64,000 nucleotides of DNA from Bacteroidota bacterium (lineage in GTDB: Bacteria; Bacteroidota; Bacteroidia; Cytophagales; Cyclobacteriaceae), in NCBI GenBank assembly GCA_023417065.1, contig JAEZGH010000134.1, positions 1 to 64,000 of the forward strand, in the 5' to 3' direction. The notes under the pieces are model-generated. The model saw only the letters and a list, made by a program, of their open reading frames with translations. It made no database searches and was not told the DNA's origin. The position numbers were made by a program, and so were the translations under genes. Position 1 is the stretch's first letter, and each line of letters starts with the position of its first letter. Of this stretch, positions 1-7,806 are shown piece by piece.

Positions 1-228
1 CAAAGACTAAAAATGAGTAAAATACTTTTCTCATTGGATTGTGGTTTATAAATTGTGTTTTTACAGGTTGCAAAACTATACTTATGTGTGTTTTTTTGCA
101 ATTATAGTCAAAAAAATAAGATCGGCATCTGCCTCAAGGTCACTCGTTTTTACTATGTGCACAGAGTGGGAGATTTGATCGGTGAATCAACCAAATGGTA
201 TGTCGAAAGTTTAATAAATGAAGTTGTT

Positions 229-456
229 ATGAATCGCCTGACAGATCAGATTCAGGATTTCTTCGAGAGCTACGCGTTTGGCGTGTGTACACGGTTGGGG
301 GAAAAGCTGGGCGTTGCCACCTCAAGTATCAGGCTTTTCTTCATCTATTCCTCCTTTATCACGTTCGGCTCGCCTATTATCGTTTACCTGTCGCTGGCCT
401 TCGTGATGAACATGCGCAAGCACCTCAGGAAACGGAACCCTATTTGGGACTACTAG
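229..456 (+). CDS. PspC-domain small membrane protein
   Basis: The product is about 75 residues and fits the PspC family, which in other bacteria senses or buffers envelope stress at the inner membrane. The N-terminal part contains the PspC-type stretch YAFGVCTRLGEKLG, followed by one hydrophobic segment at about residues 35-60 and a basic tail (KHLRKR). The reading frame is open further upstream, but I start at the ATG at 229 because the upstream residues do not look like the family and short Bacteroidota PspC proteins start close to this point. Its 3' end overlaps the end of the convergent glycosyltransferase gene by 17 bp. The family call is fairly secure; the function is inferred. Confidence 0.7.
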   Translation: MNRLTDQIQDFFESYAFGVCTRLGEKLGVATSSIRLFFIYSSFITFGSPIIVYLSLAFVMNMRKHLRKRNPIWDY

Positions 457-1462
457 GCCATCCGAGCTTGTTTCGACGGCCAGGGAGGGTGTATAGTAAC
501 GCAAGACCCGGAAAAATCAGGTCGCGCGGATAGGAAGGGTACGCCCTCACCAGCGCTCTTCTTTTGCTCAGCGTTCTGCTCAGATTCCTGATTACTTCCA
601 CGTGCGCACGCCACACAGCCCACATAACCCGGGGTTTGCCCTTGATCAGAAACATCAGCGACGCCACCCAGTCGAGGACTATCCGCACTGGTAATTTGAC
701 TAACAGATCCCCCGCGGAATAATGCTTAATCAACATGTTAAGGCCGTTTCTGAAGTTGAGGAATGCTTTGCGGGGACTGTTGTAATCAAGCGTGCCGGCT
801 CCAAGGTGGTATACAGTGCTCTGACCACAATACCAGATCTGCGAACCTGTCCGCTGGATCTTCCAGCATAAATCGATCTCTTCCATGTGGGCGAAGAAAT
901 CCTCGTCCAGGCCTCCGAAGTGGTGGTATTGCTCCGAACGTATCATCATACATGCGCCGGATGCCCAGAAAACCTGCCGCGTATCGTTATACTGCCCCTC
1001 GTCGTTTTCGACGTGCTCAAACAGGCGCCCCCGGCAAAATGGATAGCCGAAGCTGTCGATAAATCCGCCTCCTGCACCAGCGTACTCGAACTGAGGTCGA
1101 TGTCTGTAGGAAAGGATCTTTGGCTGGACTGCTGCGACAAGGCTGTTTGAATCCATCAAAGCTGTAAGCGGCTCCAGCCAGCCGGGCGTAACTTCCACGT
1201 CGCTGTTCAGCAAAACAAAATACTCAGCGGCCACCTGCTCCAGCGCCCGGTTATAGCCGCCGCAGAAGCCATAATTCTGACTGAGCGGTATTCGACTCAC
1301 TGCCGGAAATTCCCTCTCAAGCAGTGCCAATGACCCGTCAGTCGATCCATTATCGGCTACGTAAATGTCAGCATCGCCGGAGTTGGCAAGCACTGACGGC
1401 AGAAATTCCCGAAGCAGCTTTTCCCCATTATAGTTGAGGATGACGACGGCCACACGACTCAT
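440..1462 (-). CDS. Glycosyltransferase family 2 (rhamnosyltransferase-like)
   Basis: A 340-residue GT-A-fold glycosyltransferase, expected to move a nucleotide-activated sugar onto a surface glycan or lipid carrier on the cytoplasmic side. Visible signatures are the N-terminal VVILNYNGEKLL strand, the ADNGSTDGS nucleotide-binding segment, NYGFCGGYNRAL, the metal-binding LNSDVEV (DxD-like) and the acceptor-site HMEEIDLCWK. This set is typical of the WbbL/dTDP-rhamnosyltransferase group of GT2. No transmembrane span is obvious. The start codon overlaps the stop of ybaB by 4 bp (ATGA), so the two are probably co-transcribed. Donor and acceptor cannot be read from the sequence, and no polysaccharide cluster surrounds it. 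Confidence 0.85.
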   Translation of the reverse strand: MSRVAVVILNYNGEKLLREFLPSVLANSGDADIYVADNGSTDGSLALLEREFPAVSRIPLSQNYGFCGGYNRALEQVAAEYFVLLNSDVEVTPGWLEPLTALMDSNSLVAAVQPKILSYRHRPQFEYAGAGGGFIDSFGYPFCRGRLFEHVENDEGQYNDTRQVFWASGACMMIRSEQYHHFGGLDEDFFAHMEEIDLCWKIQRTGSQIWYCGQSTVYHLGAGTLDYNSPRKAFLNFRNGLNMLIKHYSAGDLLVKLPVRIVLDWVASLMFLIKGKPRVMWAVWRAHVEVIRNLSRTLSKRRALVRAYPSYPRDLIFPGLALLYTLPGRRNKLGWPSSPK

Positions 1463-1794
1463 CCCATCATTCCACTAATGTCGAATCCCGGAATGTTCGG
1501 GATCAGGCCGTCTGTACTCTTGCGCATTTCTTCCTTGGCCAGGATGTCGGCTTCGTCCTGCGCTTTGTTCACCGCAGCAACAATAAGATCCTGAACGATC
1601 ACCTGATCGTCCGACTTCAACAAACTTGGATCTATTTCAATCTGGATCAGTTGCTTCTTCCCATTTACCGTTGCCTTCACCATTCCCGCGCCGGATTCAC
1701 CCTGCGCACGGAGCTTTACGAGATTTTCCTGAGCTTCTTTCAGACGGGTTTGAACTTCCTTCATCTTCCCCATCATTTTCATCATATCGAACAT
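1459..1794 (-). CDS. YbaB/EbfC nucleoid-associated protein
   Basis: A 111-residue member of the YbaB/EbfC family, small dimeric DNA-binding proteins that coat the nucleoid. The N-terminus (MFDMMKMMGKMKEVQTRLKEAQ) forms the expected amphipathic helix, and the body has the family features VKATVNGKKQL, IEIDPSLL and the C-terminal Gly/Met-rich tail ending GMMG. Length is normal for the family. In many bacteria ybaB sits with dnaX and recR; here its neighbours are a glycosyltransferase (4-bp overlap) and a secreted protein 54 bp upstream, so the usual recombination context is missing. Confidence 0.9.
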   Translation of the reverse strand: MFDMMKMMGKMKEVQTRLKEAQENLVKLRAQGESGAGMVKATVNGKKQLIQIEIDPSLLKSDDQVIVQDLIVAAVNKAQDEADILAKEEMRKSTDGLIPNIPGFDISGMMG

Positions 1795-1848
1795 ATCCTG
1801 GAATTTATTTGAACAGCGAAGGTATACATTTCCTTACGCGGACGAAAG

Positions 1849-3774
1849 CTATCCTTTCTTGAGCAACACGAAAGTCCCTGCATAGTCAAAGCTGCGTCCG
1901 GCATAATCCGTAACACGGGTCTGAAACACGTAGGTTCCCTCAGGCATCTGTTGCCCGCGGTATGTTCCGTCCCAGCCCCTTTCCGGATCGGTCGACTCGA
2001 ATATCAGCTCGCCCCAACGGTTGAATATTTTCAGCTGATAGGTGTTGATGAAACTGCCGAACACACGGAATGTCCGGTTTGCCGGAATGTCAGCCTGAGG
2101 GATGAATGCTGTGGGATGCGAAAGGTTGGGGTTCCGGATTGTCTGCTCCAGGTTTGAAACCGAAGGATCAGGCAACTCGCTTTGGTTCGACGCAACAGCG
2201 AGTATGCGATAACTTGCTACCTGTTCGTCATCAGCAGTATTGCTCTCGACATACGCCGTTGCGCTTCCAACGTCTACGGATTGGATGAGCTGACCGGATG
2301 CGTTGTACTTCTCGACTACATAATGATTTACACCACCAGCCCAGCCGTTGTATGCAGTCCAGCTAAGGGAAACTGCATTGTTCTTCTGAACGGAAGCGTT
2401 AAGGACTATCGGACATACGTTTGACCCTGACGGGCTTTTGTTCCCGCAGACATCGTCATAGTCAATGCGGTAGCATATTTCACTTTCAATGTCCCAGTTT
2501 TCTGCGGTGAAAGATGTCGTCGCGGTCGTGCCTTCCAGCGAAGCTTTGTTGTTTGCAATCCTGAAAATCCGATACTCATCGGCCGTGAAACCCGGATCTT
2601 GTAACCACGTGAGGTCAACGCTATTTCCGTCAACCACGGTGGTGATATTATCGATGGGAGAGGGGACGCGGTTCGAAATCGCCGTGCCGGTCAGCACCTT
2701 GGAAATACTTCTGATGCCGGATCCATACTCATTTATCACGCGGTAACTATACGTTGTACCGCAGACTATGTCCGAATCCACAAATGTGTAAGGCTGAGCA
2801 TTTGAGACGGAAGTCGCTGATCCGGGATCGCGCGTTATCGTAAAACTGTTTACTCCTGCGTTGCTGGTGTTCCAGTCGATCGTGATTTCATCGTCTGCAA
2901 CGTCGATGCTTGCGCGGGAGCTGCAGATGGTGTTGCTGCCGGTATATATAGGTGGTGTTCCATCGCAAGCGTCAATCGTACCTAACCTGAAACAATAATA
3001 GTTGTTTTCAGGCGTGAGTGACGATATGGTGAGTTCCGATTCGTCAGTAACGTTCTGCATGTTGTTCCAGGACGAGGTGCCGTTGGGGCTCACATCGAGT
3101 TGGTAAAGAAAGTTCGGGGCAGTGTTTATGTCCAGCTCTATGTTGTTCGCGTTTACGACGAGTTCTGTAATCACCGGTGGCGAAGGCGAGAATGGTCCCG
3201 GAACAGGGGTGACCTGTTTCGTTGTCGCGTCACAATTGGCGTAGCCAGGACGCACCGTTACATTTTTTAGTGCAGCATCTGCATAAGTGTGGTAAGGCGA
3301 AACCATTCCCGATGGTGACGTTGCATCAACGGTTCCGTCTGATTCGTAGTCTATGCTGTATTGCGCGTAGTTGGTGTCTGTTATATCGAGCTGAACCCGG
3401 TTACCACTGCAGGTGTAGATGTTGAAGTCTGGCGCCTCGTTGGGAAGAATGGTCAGTGTTATTTGGTCGAATCCGCCTGTGGTTCCAAACTGAACGCGTA
3501 TGACGTACGTGCCGGGTTCCGTATATGAATAGTTGAAGGCGTCCCCGTCGACCAGGGCAAGGGTATTCGGAATGCCGTCTTCATAGTCAAAGTCGATGCT
3601 GCATGCGGTGGTTGTGCCGTCGCACTCGGGCGCGTTGATAACGATAGGGTTTCCGTATGGTGCGCACGCAACAATATCGGCCACTGAGAATCTGCCGTCA
3701 TCGCTGAAGTGCTGACTCATTGCGTTGAATGAGGTCACACATATGCACAGAATCAGGAGAAAGCGTATCGTCAT
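1849..3774 (-). CDS. Secreted fibronectin-type protein with type B T9SS sorting domain
   Basis: A surface or secreted protein of about 641 residues. The N-terminus (MTIRFLLILCICVTSFNAMSQ) is a signal peptide. The next part is PKD-like (IDFDYEDG, YTEPGTYVIRVQF), then there are several fibronectin-III-like modules (SLTPENNYYCFRL, NNKASLEGTT, VSLSWTAYNGW). The last 85 residues are a CHU_C/gliding-type C-terminal domain: FIPQADIPANRTFRVFG, LKIFNRWGELIFES, WDGTYRGQQMPEGTYVF, YAGTFVLLKK. This domain is the substrate signal for the type IX secretion system of Bacteroidota. I choose the ATG at 3774, which overlaps the hutH stop as ATGA and starts directly at the signal peptide; an ATG at 3789 would add five residues. 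The ligand is unknown. Confidence 0.88.
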   Translation of the reverse strand: MTIRFLLILCICVTSFNAMSQHFSDDGRFSVADIVACAPYGNPIVINAPECDGTTTACSIDFDYEDGIPNTLALVDGDAFNYSYTEPGTYVIRVQFGTTGGFDQITLTILPNEAPDFNIYTCSGNRVQLDITDTNYAQYSIDYESDGTVDATSPSGMVSPYHTYADAALKNVTVRPGYANCDATTKQVTPVPGPFSPSPPVITELVVNANNIELDINTAPNFLYQLDVSPNGTSSWNNMQNVTDESELTISSLTPENNYYCFRLGTIDACDGTPPIYTGSNTICSSRASIDVADDEITIDWNTSNAGVNSFTITRDPGSATSVSNAQPYTFVDSDIVCGTTYSYRVINEYGSGIRSISKVLTGTAISNRVPSPIDNITTVVDGNSVDLTWLQDPGFTADEYRIFRIANNKASLEGTTATTSFTAENWDIESEICYRIDYDDVCGNKSPSGSNVCPIVLNASVQKNNAVSLSWTAYNGWAGGVNHYVVEKYNASGQLIQSVDVGSATAYVESNTADDEQVASYRILAVASNQSELPDPSVSNLEQTIRNPNLSHPTAFIPQADIPANRTFRVFGSFINTYQLKIFNRWGELIFESTDPERGWDGTYRGQQMPEGTYVFQTRVTDYAGRSFDYAGTFVLLKKG

Positions 3775-5261
3775 AAGCTGACCGGCCATTTTTTCAGGAA
3801 GGTTTCCGCCTTTCGTATGTCGTGGTGAAGCACCCGGTCATCTTCAATAAACGGTACGATATCGCGAAAAGTATGTACAAGTAATTCAAGTGAGGGCGAC
3901 GTTTTCATCGGCCTTCTGAAAGTGAGTGCCTGAGCGGCGGTGATCAACTCGATGGCAAGAATCGAATACGTGTTGTTTATCACTCTGTAGGCTTTGAGCG
4001 CAGCGTTCGCGCCCATGCTTACGTGGTCTTCCTGGCCGTTGCTGGAGACGATAGAATCGGCCGATGCAGGTGTGCAGAGCTGTTTGTTCTGACTTACCAG
4101 CGAAGCCGCGGTATACTGCGGAATCATCAGCCCGGAGTTGATGCCAGGGTTTGCCACGAGGTAGTTGGGCAAATCCCTCACGCCGCTGATAAGCTGATAC
4201 GTTCGCCGTTCGGATATATTGCCAAGTTCGGCGACTGCAAGTGCCAGGAAGTCGAGTGCAAGTGCGAGGGGTTGTCCGTGAAAGTTTCCAGCGGATATGA
4301 TGATATCGTCGTCGGGAAACACGTTAGGGTTGTCGGTCACGCTGTTGACCTCGGTGATCATGACGTCCGTCGCATACCGGATGGCGTCGGCACTTGCGCC
4401 GTGCACCTGCGGGATACAACGGAAGGAGTAGGGGTCCTGAACATGCTTTTTCGGGAAATGAATAAGTTCACTGCCCTCCAGCAACGACAGAATTTCGGCA
4501 GCTACTTCCTGTTGCCCTTTCTGTGGTCGGATCCTGTGAACGTTTGGAAGAAACGGCTCTGCTCGGCCTTCAAATGCATCGAGTGAAAGCGCGCCGATCA
4601 TGTTGGCGATTTTCAGGATGCGGTTTGCGTGAATAACACACCAGCTGCCATAGCTGCTCATAAATTGCGTGCCGTTCAGAAGCGCAAGTCCTTCCTTCGC
4701 CTGAAACGACATCGGCTTCCAGGAAACACTTTCCGGAAGTTCTGATGTGGCGTACTTCTGTGCATTGAAGTACACTTCTCCCATTCCCAGAAGCGGCAGG
4801 CTCAGGTGGGCGAGGGGTGCGAGATCGCCGGAAGCACCGAGTGAACCCATTTCATAAACAACAGGCAGAATGCCGTCGTTGAACATTGCTATCAGGCGAT
4901 CGATGGTTGCTTCCTGCACGCCGGAATATCCATACGCCAGCGACTGGATTTTCAGAAACAGCATGAGCTTCACGATTTCCGACGGAACTTCAGGGCCGGT
5001 TCCGCAGGCGTGAGACTTCACCAGGTTTTCCTGGAGCTTGCCAAGCTGATCTGAGGTGATGTTTCGATTGTACAGCGAACCGAATCCCGTATTTATGCCG
5101 TAGATCGGATGAGTTGCTTTGTTGAGTTTGTTATCGAGATATTCCCGGCACGCAATGACGCGTTTTCGCGAAGCTTCGGATAATTCAAGCGTGACGTCGC
5201 CTGAAATTATGCGTTCAAGATCGCGCAGCGTCAGCGGTTTGTCGGAAACAGAATGAATCAT
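3771..5261 (-). CDS. hutH: Histidine ammonia-lyase
   Basis: Converts L-histidine to urocanate and ammonia, the first step of histidine degradation, in the cytoplasm. The 496-residue length is typical. The self-forming MIO cofactor triad Ala143-Ser144-Gly145 lies in GSLGASGDLAPLAH, the catalytic tyrosine loop is YGINTGFG (residues 54-61), and Ser83-His84 in KSHACGTG is the pair that marks histidine- rather than tyrosine- or phenylalanine-specific members. QEDHVSMGANAA near residue 420 is also conserved. The gene lies 33 bp downstream of hisS and overlaps the next gene by 4 bp. No hutU, hutI or hutG is present in the window, so the rest of the pathway must be elsewhere. Confidence 0.93.
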   Translation of the reverse strand: MIHSVSDKPLTLRDLERIISGDVTLELSEASRKRVIACREYLDNKLNKATHPIYGINTGFGSLYNRNITSDQLGKLQENLVKSHACGTGPEVPSEIVKLMLFLKIQSLAYGYSGVQEATIDRLIAMFNDGILPVVYEMGSLGASGDLAPLAHLSLPLLGMGEVYFNAQKYATSELPESVSWKPMSFQAKEGLALLNGTQFMSSYGSWCVIHANRILKIANMIGALSLDAFEGRAEPFLPNVHRIRPQKGQQEVAAEILSLLEGSELIHFPKKHVQDPYSFRCIPQVHGASADAIRYATDVMITEVNSVTDNPNVFPDDDIIISAGNFHGQPLALALDFLALAVAELGNISERRTYQLISGVRDLPNYLVANPGINSGLMIPQYTAASLVSQNKQLCTPASADSIVSSNGQEDHVSMGANAALKAYRVINNTYSILAIELITAAQALTFRRPMKTSPSLELLVHTFRDIVPFIEDDRVLHHDIRKAETFLKKWPVSL

Positions 5262-5294
5262 GCAGGCTGTTTTGCAAAGCTAACTTTTTTTGGT

Positions 5295-6662
5295 TCACTG
5301 CAGTGCATTCTTCATTTGCTCAAGGGTCAGATTCTGTTGTTCACCGGTCTGCATGTTCTTGAGCGTGTATGAGCCCGATTTTACCTCGTCAGATCCTATC
5401 ACCACACAGAAGGGAATCCCCTTCCTATTTGCGTAATCGAGTTGCTTCTTTAGTTTGGCTTGATCCGGATAAAGTTCGCTGCTTATGCCACTTGTGCGCA
5501 GCGATGACAGAATGCCAAGTCCGTGGTTGAACGTCTCCTCGTCGAAATGGCAAATGAGCAATCTGGATGCAGCGGTAGTCTCCTGCGGGAACAGATTGAG
5601 TTCATCCATTGCGTCGTAAATGCGGTCAACGCCAAAAGAGAATCCCACGCCAGGGAGATTGTCTTTGTCGCCGAAAGCGCCGGTGAGGTTGTCATATCTT
5701 CCGCCGCCGCTCACGCTGCCCACGGCGACACCGCTGATCTTCACTTCGAAAATACAACCGGTGTAGTAACTCAATCCGCGCGCCAGCGACAGATCAAACT
5801 CCACGTGCTCCAGCGAATCGCCTGCAGCACGTGCGATTTCAAAAGCGCTACGTATGTCTTTGATTCCCTGAGTCCCCGCGCTGCTGTTGGCAAATTTGCT
5901 TTCGAGAAGCTGGAGTTTCTCGGCATTGGTACCCCTGGTGTTGAGGATCTCAAAAAGCGAGTCGAGACTTTCGTTGGAAAAGCCTTTACCGGCAAGTTCC
6001 TCTCTTACTTTTTGTTCGCCGATTTTCTCGAGCTTGTCGATGGCAATAAAAAGGCTTCCTTCGTTCGCGCGCGAGCCGGTGATTTCCGCAAGGCCACTGA
6101 GAATGCCGCGGTGATTTATCTTGATGGAATAGTCAGTAACGTTGAGTCTGCCGAATACTTCGCCGATCATCATGATGATTTCGGCTTCACAGAGCAGTGA
6201 CCGGGTGCCCACGACATCTGCGTCGCATTGGTAGAATTCCTGATACCGTCCCTTTTGCGGCCTGTCAGCCCGCCACACAGGCTGAATCTGGTAGCGTTTG
6301 AAGGGAAAGGTGATTTCGTTGCGGTTCATCACGACGAATCGCGCGAACGGGACCGTCAGGTCGTACCGCAGCCCTTTTTTTGCAATCGAAGGGGCGATGG
6401 ATTTTGAATTTGCAGCCTGAAGGGCGGCAGGATCAACGTCTTTCAGGAAATCTCCCGAGTTGAGGATTCTGAAGAGCAGTTGATCTCCTTCTTCGCCGTA
6501 CTTTCCGGTAAGGGTAGACAGGTTTTCCATGGCGGGCGTTTCCAGCGGCTGAAAGCCGAATTTCTGGAAGACGGACCGGATGGCGGTAAAGATATATTGT
6601 CGGCGGGCCATGACGGACGGGCCGAAGTCGCGGGTTCCTTTCGGGAGTGTGGGCTTTTCCAT
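5295..6662 (-). CDS. hisS: Histidyl-tRNA synthetase
   Basis: A class II aminoacyl-tRNA synthetase of 455 residues that charges tRNA-His. It begins with the family's KGTRDFGP motif, carries class II motif 2 around YDLTVPFARF and the YQIQPVWRADRPQKGRYQEFYQCDADVVG segment, the histidine-specific ARGLSYYTG (HisA-like) motif, motif 3 (PGVGFSFGVDRI) and a C-terminal anticodon-binding domain ending in GEQQNLTLEQM. It is the first gene of a minus-strand run hisS-hutH-T9SS protein with short spacers. A second tRNA-linked role is not suggested. The divergent small basic protein gene starts 130 bp away. Confidence 0.95.
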   Translation of the reverse strand: MEKPTLPKGTRDFGPSVMARRQYIFTAIRSVFQKFGFQPLETPAMENLSTLTGKYGEEGDQLLFRILNSGDFLKDVDPAALQAANSKSIAPSIAKKGLRYDLTVPFARFVVMNRNEITFPFKRYQIQPVWRADRPQKGRYQEFYQCDADVVGTRSLLCEAEIIMMIGEVFGRLNVTDYSIKINHRGILSGLAEITGSRANEGSLFIAIDKLEKIGEQKVREELAGKGFSNESLDSLFEILNTRGTNAEKLQLLESKFANSSAGTQGIKDIRSAFEIARAAGDSLEHVEFDLSLARGLSYYTGCIFEVKISGVAVGSVSGGGRYDNLTGAFGDKDNLPGVGFSFGVDRIYDAMDELNLFPQETTAASRLLICHFDEETFNHGLGILSSLRTSGISSELYPDQAKLKKQLDYANRKGIPFCVVIGSDEVKSGSYTLKNMQTGEQQNLTLEQMKNALQ

Positions 6663-6738
6663 AGGGCGCGCAAATTAAGATAATTTCAGTTTTTCCGGCT
6701 TAATTTGACGCTTCCTGAATCAAAATGCGCGGCCTGAT

Positions 6739-6769
6739 TTTGGAAAGATCGAAATACCGGTTAATTTTG
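6739..6769 (+). promoter_or_regulatory. Bacteroidota-type promoter for the 50-residue protein
   Basis: TTTG at 6739-6742, exactly 19 bp, then TAATTTTG at 6762-6769. This matches the Bacteroidota housekeeping consensus (TTTG at -33, TAnnTTTG at -7) without a mismatch. Transcription would start near 6775, giving a leader of only about 18 nt before the ATG at 6793. Confidence 0.7.
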
Positions 6770-6792
6770 CGCTCCTTTTAACAAAAAGTGCC

Positions 6793-6945
6793 ATGGCTGT
6801 AACACGATTAAAGAGAAAAAACCGCAAGGATAAGGCGACTGCAGCAGTAAGACGCCAAACACTGAAAATCCAGAACTTCAAGCCCGTTATGAAAACGGTT
6901 GACGTTGAAGCGGTAAAGAAAGAATTCGAAGAAAAGAAGAAGTAA
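6793..6945 (+). CDS. Small, very basic 50-residue protein
   Basis: An ORF of 51 codons with a perfect promoter upstream and an intrinsic terminator downstream, so it appears to be a real monocistronic gene. The product begins MAVTRLKRKNRKDKATAAVR and ends in a KKEFEEKKK tail. Roughly a third of the residues are Lys or Arg, the N-terminal half is strongly basic and the C-terminal quarter is charged and helix-prone. There is no signal peptide, cysteine or hydrophobic segment. The composition recalls small ribosome- or nucleic-acid-binding proteins, but I recognise no named family and assign no function. It is divergent from hisS. Confidence 0.72.
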   Translation: MAVTRLKRKNRKDKATAAVRRQTLKIQNFKPVMKTVDVEAVKKEFEEKKK

Positions 6946-7008
6946 TCCTTTCGGAGAACGACTGCTTTTGATGGGCTGGAAGGCTCATTTTGATATTGAA
7001 TACAAATG

Positions 7009-7036
7009 AAGCTCTGTATAACGGGGCTTTTTTTGT
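7009..7036 (+). terminator. Intrinsic terminator after the small basic protein
   Basis: AAGCTC at 7009-7014 pairs with GGGCTT ending at 7029 (one G-T pair), followed by a run of seven T and TTTTC. It lies 64 bp after the stop codon of the small gene and 160 bp before nfeD. Confidence 0.6.
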
Positions 7037-7199
7037 TTTCGTTGCCTCAGCTTTTGCCCTATACCTCCCGTTGGGTGTAAGAATTCGTTACTGGTTGCAA
7101 AATCTTTTATCCCCCATTCTTCGTTAAAAATCTCAAAGGCTGCCAGCGGTTGCTTGCAGGTTTTTGAGTAATTTAACGTCCGACAATATCGTCTATGTT

Positions 7200-7778
7200 A
7201 TGAGCAATTTATCTGAATGGTGGGAAGGCCTGAGTCTCGCGCTGAAGATCTACTGGGCCATAGCGATCCCGTTTACTGTATTCTTTGTCCTTCAGCTGAT
7301 CCTCACTTTCGTTGGCGGAGATCTGGACGATGGCACTGAACTTTCCGACGACGCCGCCCTCGACGGCGGGATGCCGTTTCAGTTCCTTACCCTGAAGTCG
7401 ATGATCGCATTCTTCACAATCTTTGGCTGGGCCGGAATAGCCTCCATCGACAGCGGACTCTCCCATTGGTGGTCTATCGGAATCGCAGGGGTTGCCGGTC
7501 TTTTCATGATGTTCATTATGGGCACCTTCGCCTATCTACTGAGCAAGGCCAATGTTAGCGGAACCATGAAATTTCAGAAAGCCGTCGGTGAAACAGGGCA
7601 GGTATATCTGACTATTCCGGCTCGCCGGGCAAGTCAGGGCCAGGTTCAGGTGAAGGTCCAGGGTGTGCTGCGTACGCTCACCGCCATCACCGACGACGAG
7701 AACGATCTTCCAAATGGAAAAACGATTGTTGTTATGCGTGTGCTGGGCGACAATACACTTCTCGTCACTGAGAAATAA
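7200..7778 (+). CDS. NfeD-like membrane protein, flotillin partner
   Basis: A 192-residue protein with a helical membrane part and a C-terminal soluble OB-fold-like domain, the layout of short NfeD proteins (NfeD1b/YuaF type) that work with flotillins in membrane microdomains. Hydrophobic segments are at about residues 17-38 (IYWAIAIPFTVFFVLQLILTFVG), 63-83 and 92-115. The C-terminal domain contains KAVGETGQVYLTIPARRASQGQVQVKVQG and ends VMRVLGDNTLLVTEK, as in the family. I use the ATG at 7200; a TTG at 7164 would only add residues unlike the family. It is 28 bp upstream of the flotillin gene, the classic operon pairing. Confidence 0.85.
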   Translation: MSNLSEWWEGLSLALKIYWAIAIPFTVFFVLQLILTFVGGDLDDGTELSDDAALDGGMPFQFLTLKSMIAFFTIFGWAGIASIDSGLSHWWSIGIAGVAGLFMMFIMGTFAYLLSKANVSGTMKFQKAVGETGQVYLTIPARRASQGQVQVKVQGVLRTLTAITDDENDLPNGKTIVVMRVLGDNTLLVTEK

Positions 7779-7806
7779 GACACGTTAGAGAAATAAATCC
7801 CTATCT

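Noticed and set aside
5523..6200. Long plus-strand frame of 225 codons inside hisS
   Set aside because: It is antisense to hisS, whose protein matches the family from start to end; the frame is a shadow with no domain likeness.
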